Assembly: GCA_009760855.2 (NCBI GenBank)
Contig: WPIO01000010.1
Span: 2,321,001-2,385,000 of the forward strand
Direction of reading: 5' to 3'
DNA length: 64,000 nt
DNA from: Cristatella mucedo
Lineage: Eukaryota > Bryozoa > Phylactolaemata > Cristatellidae
Made by a program: the position numbers and the translations under genes. Under the pieces are notes generated by a model. The model worked only from the letters and a program-made list of their open reading frames with translations, made no database searches and was not told the DNA's origin. This document shows, one piece after another, positions 56,395 through 64,000 of the stretch (position 1 is the first letter of the stretch; every line of letters begins with the position of its first letter).

Positions 56395-56580
56395 AAATAA
56401 AAATACTAGCTGATTTAATAGCCTCTTTTTTGTAGCGACAAAAGAGCCTTTACGACTATCACCACCGCTTGCAGCGATAATACATGATCGCCCATCCAGG
56501 ATTAGAACCCACGACCTCGAGGCCGAAGTCGTGATAAGCAACCGCCTTATCAAGCGTGCCGTCACGGCTCACCAAGACCA
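56395..56580 (-). mobile_element. SINE-1 copy
   Basis: Complement of the family 3' end (ttaatagcctcttttttgta), core (actatcaccaccgcttgcag) and B-box (aggattagaacccacgacct). Complete head to tail. Confidence 0.85.
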
Positions 56581-56799
56581 GGGGGGTAACGAAGAAGACC
56601 GCGCAAAGGTATTGTACAATATCGTACTCACATTTTAGTGTAAGCCATCCTTGACTCTATGGGATAATGCCTTCAGTCCCTGCCATTAGGGCCAGTTAAA
56701 ATTGCATTCGCTTTCTTTAGACCAAACATAAGGCCTTTCAAAAGAGATTTAGTTCACGTGGTGAACCAAAGAAATGCCTTATTATTAAAATGTAAGTAA

Positions 56800-56945
56800 A
56801 TATAATTCATTTGCGTAGCGCCCGAAGAGAACTTAATCTCTATACAGGCGCTTCACATATGCCACAGGCCTCGAGCCTACGACCTCAGCCAGACCTCGGT
56901 TAGGTCGACCACCTTAACCCATGGTCCAAACCAGCTCGATGTGCC
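56800..56945 (-). mobile_element. SINE-2 copy with 3' hairpin
   Basis: agcgcccgaagagaacttaa and tctctatacaggcgc form the hairpin. The tRNA-like head follows (complement of ccatggtccaaaccagctcg). Confidence 0.85.
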
Positions 56946-56981
56946 CACAGGTCCTCTACAGAGCCAGCGCTCCCATTAGGC

Positions 56982-57156
56982 CAGTGGCTCTCAACCTTCC
57001 TAAGGCCGCGACCATTTAATACAGTTCCTCATGTTGTGGCGACCCCAAGCAAAAAATTATGTGCGAAATGTGGAAGTGCGTGTTTTCCGATGGTCTTAGG
57101 CGACCCCTGTGAAAGGGCCGTTCGATCCCCAAAGGGTTACAGGTTGAGAATCGTTG
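56982..57156. mobile_element. SPIN-like hAT MITE, 175 bp
   Basis: Begins cagtggctctcaacc and ends ggttgagaatcgttg, imperfect inverted repeats of the SPIN type. The interior includes tttaatacagttcctcatgt and ggcgacccctgtgaaagggc, which match what I recall of non-autonomous SPIN elements (the rodent URR1 type). An 8-bp target duplication is visible: cattaggc (56974-56981) and cactaggc (57157-57164), 7 of 8 matching. It has no coding capacity and would need a hAT transposase in trans. Confidence 0.88.
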
Positions 57157-57164
57157 CACTAGGC

Positions 57165-57694
57165 GAACTAGGCAATCGCCTGGGGGTGGGCTAAGGGACT
57201 CGGCGCCAGAAAAAACAACTAGAAAACTAAACTAAAAGATGATGGCTATCTTTTGATAAGGTGTTAATAATTAACACCAAACCACTTTCCATATCAAAAC
57301 TTTCTGGCAGCTTATTGAATAAATATCCTAAAAAAATCGCTGCGAAGAATTATCCGAACAGCGCACGAGCTAGGGGTGGCGGTGCGAACTGTTTGCAGTG
57401 GGGCAGGATTCGTGGAGGGTTTGTGGGCGACGACCTTGCTCTTTAGGTGCTGCATTGGTCTTCAATGAAAACGGCTGCAACAGGCAGTGAAAAATACTGG
57501 GCTGCGCAACTGAAGCCGACATGCATGGATTTTGTCACAGTCAGTACTCGAATCTCTCGCATGGGGTACCTGGCAACCAATGAGCGGCTGGAGGGGTGAG
57601 TAGTTGTCTTGCAGAGCTCAAGGAGTCGTGTATCTAGGGTTCTCAGATAAACTGTAGAATCCTCGGTAGATTTCCTATCCCCAGGGTAAGAATA
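57165..57694. other. Intergenic DNA upstream of VTI1A
   Basis: No gene recognised. Confidence 0.45.
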
Positions 57695-58590
57695 AGAATA
57701 ATAATAATAATAATGCACTTGATAAAGCGCCCTCAGAGAACTCAATCTCTTTCTAGGCGCTTTACATTTGCTGCAAAAGGAAATGCAATTGAATGGTCAG
57801 TAATATCATGCTTGATAAACATGGTTAGGGGTGACATGCACAGGGTCAGCATGCAAATGGGGTTAGTGGCAGCATGCACAGTGTCAGCACGCATAAGCAC
57901 ATGAAGGACGAATCACAGGGACCCACTAAATGCTGTCCTAAATAGGTGTTTTAAGTTCTTTTTAAATGTGGTCAGGTCAGGGGATGTTCTGACGCAAGTC
58001 GGGAGTGAGTTCCAGGCTTTGGGAGCATACGAACTAAATGCACGGTCTCTAAAGGATTTGAGGTTTGTACGAGGTATTGGTAAACTGTTGGATTCCGAAA
58101 AGCGGGTGGTACGATGCTTGGCTCGGCGGGGGAGTAGATCTGAGAGATAGGCTGGAGCCACAGAATGAAGTGACTTAAAAGTGAGCGACAAAACCTTGAA
58201 GTCGATCCGTTGCTTGACTGGTAGCCAGTGCAGGTCGGCGAGAAGTGGTGTGATGTGGCAACTGTGACGCTCACGACAGACAAGCCGAGTTTTGCACCAG
58301 CTGCAATCGCCTGATCACTAATGCCAGTAGGCCAGTAAGCAGTGAGTTGCAGAAGTCGAGATGGGATGTCGCAAATGCATGGACCAATTTAGACGTGGTA
58401 TCCTTATCTAAACAAACCCGAATTTTAGCAATGTTATGTAGCTGAAAGCAGGCAGATGACTGTGGAGCTGATGTGGTCGTCTAAGTAGAGGTCACTTTGG
58501 AACATGACACCTAGATTTCGAGCTGATTCAACTAGAGATATGCTGGCAGAGCCAATTTTGAGCGGCAGCCTTTCCAATTTCTGGTCTGCT
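57695..58590 (-). mobile_element. L2-A LINE, well-preserved 3' fragment
   Basis: (AAT)n tail and hairpin at 57700-57770, then the C-terminal ORF2 codons. The minus frame at 57913-58191 reads FSSYAPKAWNSLPTCVRTSP and ends GSL. The upper end still codes KIGSASISLVESARNLGVMF. Confidence 0.92.
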
Positions 58591-59134
58591 AGAGAGTCCA
58601 TCCCGGTGCCAGGGAGTCCATTCCTAGCTTCAAAGGGCAAAGGTCAAGTATCAAAGGCCTGTCTAGGTACTGTAGTCCTCAAAGGCGCAAGGGGAACCTT
58701 GAGTCAAAGACATCAAGTTGCTGTGGCCCTCAAAAGCATGACCTTACAGTAGGGCCTATCAAGCTTAAGTCAGGCTAGGTTCAAAGGTGAGTTACGAGTC
58801 AAAGGTCGTGAGTCTCTGCCGCTTGCTTTTACTGTTGGCTGCTGCTCGGTCTCGTTCTGTTTCTGCACAGTCTAATTGTCTGCACAACGGACAGGTAGTG
58901 GTCATCCAGGGTAGTTAGCTCAATCATGTTACTGGCTCCGCCGAGGTGAGAAGTACAGCAATTAATCGGGCCGAAGCTCCCATTTGTAATCTCGGCTGCA
59001 GCTTATGACTGGACGGCCAGCAGTAGCCTCTCGCTTCTGGCCTGGCGGGAGGTTGTTGTATGCCAATAATTACAACAATTGCTGCTTGTCAGTCCTTACT
59101 CATTCGTACTGCACAAGAGCATTATAAAAACTAG
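58591..59134. other. Intergenic DNA
   Basis: Includes an imperfect repeat of caaaggtca-like words at about 58630-58800. No gene recognised. Confidence 0.4.
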
Positions 59135-59500
59135 AAATGATATTACCAAAGCCTGGAATTCACTCCCGACTTTTGTCACGACATCTCCTGACTTGTCCAC
59201 ATTTAAAAAATAAACTAAAAACGCATCTATTTATCACAGCATTTAGTGGGTCTCTGTGATTCGTCCTTTATGTGCTTATGCGTGCTGACACTACGCATGC
59301 TGCCACTAACCATACTTTCATGCTGACCCTGTGCATGTCACCCCTAACCCTTTTATTCTTGTTGTTTAATTAATGAGCATGCTATCACTAACCACTCAAT
59401 CGTGCTTTCTTTGCAGAAAACATAAAGTGCTTAGAAAGAGACCGAGTTCTCTTAGGGCACTATATCAAATTTATTCTTGTTGTTATTATTATCCATCCTT
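59135..59500 (+). mobile_element. L2-A LINE, 3' fragment
   Basis: Starts at the AKAWNS codons (accaaagcctggaattcact), then the 3' untranslated region and hairpin (gtgcttagaaagagaccgag, ttctcttagggcac) with an (ATT)n tail. Confidence 0.88.
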
Positions 59501-61079
59501 CAGGATGTGGACAGTGAGAGACCGGGACACACTGCCCAGATCGCGTTTTGCCCAACGAGCTTCCGGTACCGGAATAATCGGATTGAGAGGAGCCATCGCT
59601 CATCCGGCCTCCGGTCAAAGGTCGGCTTAGTCTGGCCGGTGACCCTTAGTTGGCCGTATTGGATAATATCAACTCCAAGCTACTGAACTTCGCATGGGTA
59701 CATGAGCACAAGCGCCAAAAGTAAAAGGAAAAATAGAACCTTCTTTAATCTGTCTCTTGGTGTACAGATAAATATCAACATGTAGAGCCACGAGAGAACG
59801 TATGTGAGTCACTGGGTGTAGCTTAGGAGTAGGCTACGGTTAGCAAGCATGCAGGCAGGGAACTCGACATGAATTTTCATGGAATTTTCGAGGAGCCCAA
59901 CAGCTCCATTAATCACCAATTCATCAATCACGCACAGCACCACCCACTGCCACACCACCCAGCCATCTTCGGCGGTGGCGCTGTGCTTTTTGTTCCTGGG
60001 CAGCGTGGCCAGAGAAACTGACAGTTGCCGCTGACAGACAGAGTTGCCCCACGGACAGGCGAAAGCTTTTTAGAACCTCATTTATTCTCACTTCCGGCTC
60101 TTGGGCAACTATCCGAGGCGACTGGCCGTTGAGGCAACTGTCTAATGGGGCCCCAGTAGTAATGTTTAGTTTCCCAGCTGTTATTGGCGAGTGTGAGCGT
60201 ATTACAGAGAGATGAAAAATCAAGCTGCCGTTCCTCCGTCGCTATTCCCGAGACATCTATGCCGCCAGATGCTGGCATAACCAAGGCGAGGGAGTCGACG
60301 CAGGGAGCAACATATCTCCATTGTCTCGGTTACAACAAATCAGACAAATAGAATGAACTAAATAGTTAGCGTAGAACAGCCCGTTGAATACCACTGCATA
60401 TAACTTGTCTTGCACAAACATGTCTTAACCATGTAAGTAGAAGGCTGAACTCCTTGACTCGAGACTAGTGCAGTTGAAACTAGCATCTCGAAGTACAGTT
60501 GACAAATCGTGGGAGTAGCCTTTGATACATAAATGTATCTAAGAGCGTCTTCGTAGATTTAGAGTAGCACTGGCCGTTCAGGTTTTTTAAATTTCAAATG
60601 CATTACTTTTCGCATGCGGACGAGCAAAACAATGCTATCTGTCGAGTGACATGCTAATTTGAAGTCAATGAACGTACTTTCATTTAAATGTTCCACATAT
60701 GCATACATTCTTCACTACTATTTTCCTAAATTTTATGCAGAAAATAACTGTTCAGACCATCGAAACTCAGAGTGACGGTACCACTTTATCATCCCCGGGT
60801 TTAGTATGTGAATGTGCTCTTTCTTAGTTTACCAGCTAGAAGCTGATGCTATTAAGCGGAGACGCTTTAGCCGTTCAGTCGACAGTTGCCATTATTAGCC
60901 ACGCGACGGCTACTAAATGGCGATCGGGTACCATAAGCAGACAAATTAAGCGAGTGCGACAGCCGGCTTAGTCATAAATTGAGGTGCCATTCTACCTTTG
61001 TCGTCTTTGCACAAATGTTCACGCATTTGCCTTTAGACTCAAGTTTGAAATGTCAAGATTAGTTCCGTAGTGGTTCATT
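59501..61079. other. Intergenic DNA, nothing recognised
   Basis: Unique sequence. Short open frames only (for example 59924-60223 minus), without known domains. Confidence 0.45.
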
Positions 61080-61199
61080 CGCTGAACACAACCCCAAATT
61101 TTCCCAGAACTAGTTTTCCTTCTCCTCAACCGTTCCCAGGTTAGCTCCTTACCTGATGATCCCTGTGATGATCTAGCCGATCGCTTCTCTCGATTCTTT

Positions 61200-62885
61200 G
61201 TGCAGAAGATAGACAAGATCAGGGAATCCATCCCTGCGATGACAACCTTCCCACTGGAATGCTGTTCCTCGGTTCCTGGCTGCACCTCAATATATGCATT
61301 TAAGCAGGTCACTAGTGATCTAGTCCTAAAGCTCGTATCTCAATCAAAGAAGACAACAAGTCCACTGGACCCTATTCCCACTGTCCTGCTCCTACGCTGC
61401 ATTGATCTGCTGCTGCCATGCATAACCAACATCATTAATATGTCATTAGCCTCAGGTCAGGTCCCTTCGCCTTTCAAAAAAGCGGTAGTCAGGCCACTTC
61501 TCAAGAAAGCTACACTAGACCAAGAGAACTTAAGCAACTACCGCCCAGTCTCCCTTCTACCATTCCTATCAAAGACACTGGAACGGGTCGTGGCAGACCA
61601 GCTGAACTCGTATATCGAAACCTCACACCTTGCTAGTAAGTTCCAGTCTGGCTTTAGAGCTAATCACTCCACAGAATCAGCATTGCTTCGGGTATACAAC
61701 GACCTACTTAGGAACGCAGATATGGCTAGAGTGTCTCTTCTTGTTTTGCTCGATCTTTCGGCAGCTTTTGATACCATAGATCACAAAGTACTTCTAGAGC
61801 GCCTCTCATCTCGCCTGGGCATCACTGGCACTGCTCTGCAGTGGTTCAGGTCCTATCTCGGTGGGAGACTCCAGAGTATTGACGTGAATGGACAAAGATC
61901 ATCTGAAGTACCTCTGAAATATGGAGTACCTCAGGGCTCTGTGCTAGGTCCGGTCCTTTTCACCGTTTATACTCTCCCTCTTGCTGATGTGATTGCCAAG
62001 CACAATCTAGGCTTTCACTTCTATGCGGATGACACTCAGTTGTACCTTTGCTTTTATCCCTCCCAGTCTTCGAGCACCTCAAATTCTCTCAACTCACTTG
62101 CTGCATGCATTGATGACATCCGCACATGGATGGCAGCAAATTTTCTAAAACTAAACGATGATAAAACTAACTTACTAGTTATGGGCAAACCCAGTGTGAT
62201 TCGGAAATTGGAAAGGCTGACTCTCAAAATTGGCTCTGCCAGCATATCTCCAGTTGAATCAGCTCGAAATCTAGGTGTCATATTCCAAAGCGACCTCTCG
62301 TTAGACGACCTTATCAGCTCCACAGTTAAATCTGCCTATTTTCAGCTTCATGACATTGCTAAAATTAGGGCTTGTTTAGATAAGGATACCACGTCCAAGT
62401 TGGTTCATGCATTCATGACATCCCGTCTCGACTTCTGCAACTCACTGCTTACTGGCCTACCAGCATGTGCGATCAGGCGATTGCAGCTGGTGCAAAACTC
62501 TGCAGCTAGGCTTGTCTGTCGTGAGCGTCGCAGTTGCCACATTACTCCACTTCTCGCCGACCTGCACTGGCTACCAGTGAGGCAACGGATTGACTTCAAG
62601 GTTTTGTCGCTCACTTTTAGGTCTCTTCATTCTATGGCTCCAGCCTATCTTTCAGATATACTCCCCAATCAGGCCAAGCATCGTACCACCCGCTTTTCGG
62701 AATCCAACAGTATGGAAATACCTCGTACAAACCTTAAATCCTTTGGAGACCGTGCATTTAGCTCGTATGCTCCCAAAGCCTGGAACTCCCTCCCGACCTG
62801 CGTCAGAACATCCCCTGACCTGACCACATTTAAAAGGAACCTAAAAACACACCTATTTAGCACAGCATTTAGTGGGTCCCTGTGA
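61200..62885 (+). CDS. L2-type LINE reverse transcriptase, 561-residue open frame
   Basis: RT motifs in order: FKKAVVRPLLKK (about residue 92), NYRPVSLLPFLSKTLERVV (about 113), FQSGFRANHSTESALL (about 149), LLVLLDLSAAFDTIDHKVLL with the first catalytic Asp (about 180), YGVPQGSVLGPVLFTVY (about 240) and FYADDTQLYL with the catalytic YADD at 275-278. After the RT comes the L2-type C-terminal domain (SRLDFCNSLLTGLP, LHWLPVRQRIDFKVLSLTFR, SYAPKAWNSLPTC). The RT would copy LINE RNA at a nicked target. The ATG at 61200 is internal to the original ORF2, because the frame homologous to other copies begins earlier and the endonuclease is missing. No stop interrupts 561 codons, suggesting recent insertion. 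Expression is unknown. Confidence 0.92.
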   Translation: MQKIDKIRESIPAMTTFPLECCSSVPGCTSIYAFKQVTSDLVLKLVSQSKKTTSPLDPIPTVLLLRCIDLLLPCITNIINMSLASGQVPSPFKKAVVRPLLKKATLDQENLSNYRPVSLLPFLSKTLERVVADQLNSYIETSHLASKFQSGFRANHSTESALLRVYNDLLRNADMARVSLLVLLDLSAAFDTIDHKVLLERLSSRLGITGTALQWFRSYLGGRLQSIDVNGQRSSEVPLKYGVPQGSVLGPVLFTVYTLPLADVIAKHNLGFHFYADDTQLYLCFYPSQSSSTSNSLNSLAACIDDIRTWMAANFLKLNDDKTNLLVMGKPSVIRKLERLTLKIGSASISPVESARNLGVIFQSDLSLDDLISSTVKSAYFQLHDIAKIRACLDKDTTSKLVHAFMTSRLDFCNSLLTGLPACAIRRLQLVQNSAARLVCRERRSCHITPLLADLHWLPVRQRIDFKVLSLTFRSLHSMAPAYLSDILPNQAKHRTTRFSESNSMEIPRTNLKSFGDRAFSSYAPKAWNSLPTCVRTSPDLTTFKRNLKTHLFSTAFSGSL

Positions 62886-63050
62886 TTCGTCCTTCACGTG
62901 CTTATGCGTGCTGACACCGTGCATGCTGCCACTAACCACATTTGCATGCTGACCCTGTGCATGTCACCCCTAACCATATTATTCATTTTGTTTGTTTTTC
63001 AAGCATGATTTTACTTACTATTCTATTGCATATCATTTTGCAGCAAATGT

Positions 63051-63090
63051 AAAGCGCCTAGAAAGAGATTAAGTTCTCTGAGGGCGCTTT
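63051..63090 (+). other. L2-A 3' stem-loop, reference copy
   Basis: Outer arms AAAGCGCC (63051-63058) and GGCGCTTT (63083-63090) pair perfectly. Inner arms AGAGA (63064-63068) and TCTCT (63075-63079) pair across a six-base loop. In LINEs with such ends the hairpin is the site recognised by the RT. Confidence 0.9.
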
Positions 63091-63130
63091 ATAAAGTGCA
63101 ATATTATTATTATTATTATTATTATTATTC

Positions 63131-64000
63131 CTAGCCGCAAGAAAGTAACCTCGCGGCAGAGGTCATCTCATAGTTTTCACAATAACAAGACCTTACCTAT
63201 AATATCGTTGAGGATGTCATAGCACATCCTGCAAACAAAGCAGTAGGTGGACGCTAGCTGAGGCCTTATACTACAGAAGAAATGGACAGGCAGTGACTTA
63301 GGCTTATATGGGGCTCCGGTTCCACCCTGCTCCCACAGTTGGTTTCAACACGAAGAAATATGTCCGGACGGCGGTCCGAGTTGAATCAGAGGGTCCACTG
63401 CAGAAGTATCTAAACTTAACGGCCCATTGACCAGGGAATCAACGCAAGTAAGGTCAGCATGAGCACGATGTAAGCAGCGACCCACGGTAAACGAGTTCAC
63501 TGCATCTACGACTGGTATTGTCTCATATCAAATACCCTTTTTTGTGAAACGGTAACAGTACTTTGAAGAAAAAAATTAATAAAGCCACTTCCTTAATGCG
63601 TGAGGTAAGTAACTGCAACAGAGCAGACATGCATCGTCAATTTAGGGTTATTGGCTTGTCAGCATCTGGGAGGAATGCCAAGGGTCATGCATTGAAACAG
63701 GTGTCATCATGAACCCGAGATATCTAGGTGCATACCGGCAGACGTCAAGCAGATTAGGTGCTGACTTGGGCCGTCTCCTAAAATGGCCATATCCCCATTC
63801 TGCTACCTTGAGATGGCTAATTTTGCTTAAGTTACGTGAAGGGTTTTCTGGTGCTATCATCTGACTACAAAAAGTTCGACGCTTGCTGGAGGCACCTATC
63901 AGATTAAAATATATAAATTTAATAATAAATACTAATATATAAACTAAATGAACGCTGTTTTTGTTTGCAAGCTGTACGAGTACTAGCGATCTCTTGCTCA
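63131..64000. other. Intergenic DNA, nothing recognised
   Basis: A 70-codon minus frame at 63648-63860 (APENPSRNLSKISHLKVAEW) looks protein-like but I cannot place it. It could be the edge of another element or an exon running past the window. Confidence 0.35.

Larger units (their letters stand above)
61080..63130 (+). mobile_element. L2-A LINE, 5'-truncated, youngest copy
   Basis: Begins within the linker before the RT and runs through an uninterrupted RT frame, the 3' untranslated region, the hairpin and an (ATT)n tail at 63108-63129. Compared with the other copies it has the fewest lesions. The 5' truncation removes the endonuclease, so it cannot move on its own. Confidence 0.93.

Noticed and set aside
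56220-57690. A divergent ZDHHC6 gene sharing the VTI1A promoter, as in vertebrates
   Set aside because: No DHHC-cysteine-rich exon or membrane segment was seen on the plus strand. The interval is SINEs and a MITE.

Overview
This window comes from an animal nuclear genome, probably a lophotrochozoan invertebrate. It has long introns with GT-AG splice sites, dense fossils of non-LTR retrotransposons, tRNA-derived SINEs, DNA transposons, and long CT, CA, GA and TA microsatellites. There is no operon structure. A gastropod is plausible, partly because a SPIN-like hAT element is present and SPIN elements have been reported from a pond snail, but the sequence alone does not fix the species.

The one host gene I can assemble with confidence is VTI1A, a Qb-SNARE of the Golgi and endosomes, on the minus strand. 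Seven coding exons between 56097 and 31617 join in phase into a 220-residue protein. It has the N-terminal Vti1 helices, a SNARE motif and a C-terminal membrane anchor. Every junction has a GT donor and an AG acceptor. The 3' UTR probably runs to about 30715, with an AATAAA signal on the minus strand at 30740-30735. The gene spans about 25 kb because its introns are filled with mobile elements.

Most of the rest is mobile DNA. The main family (called L2-A here) is an L2/CR1-type LINE with an APE endonuclease, a reverse transcriptase and a conserved 3' hairpin followed by a short (ATT)n tail. About twenty fragments lie on both strands. The best are a 561-codon open reverse transcriptase ORF at 61200-62885 and an almost complete but broken copy at 48525-51540. 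A second, older relative (L2-B) is present in several pieces. Two tRNA-derived SINE families are scattered through the window. SINE-2 ends in the same hairpin as L2-A, which suggests that L2-A mobilises it. DNA transposons include a SPIN-like hAT MITE at 56982-57156, a second hAT-type MITE at 18575-18732 and a Tc1/mariner transposase relic near 47.6-48.0 kb.

Layout: 1-14 kb is intergenic DNA with SINEs and short tandem repeats. 14.0-15.5 kb is GC- and CpG-rich with G-runs. 15.5-24 kb holds LINE fragments, a MITE and a large CA/CT microsatellite. 24.6-25.9 kb is a second CpG-rich block. 26-30.7 kb holds SINEs, LINE fragments and a GA/CAGA microsatellite. 30.7-56.2 kb is VTI1A. 56.3-64 kb is upstream flank with SINEs, the SPIN-like element and the L2-A copy with the open RT frame. 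The two CpG-rich blocks may be promoters of genes outside or poorly visible in the window, but I could not recognise a protein in either.
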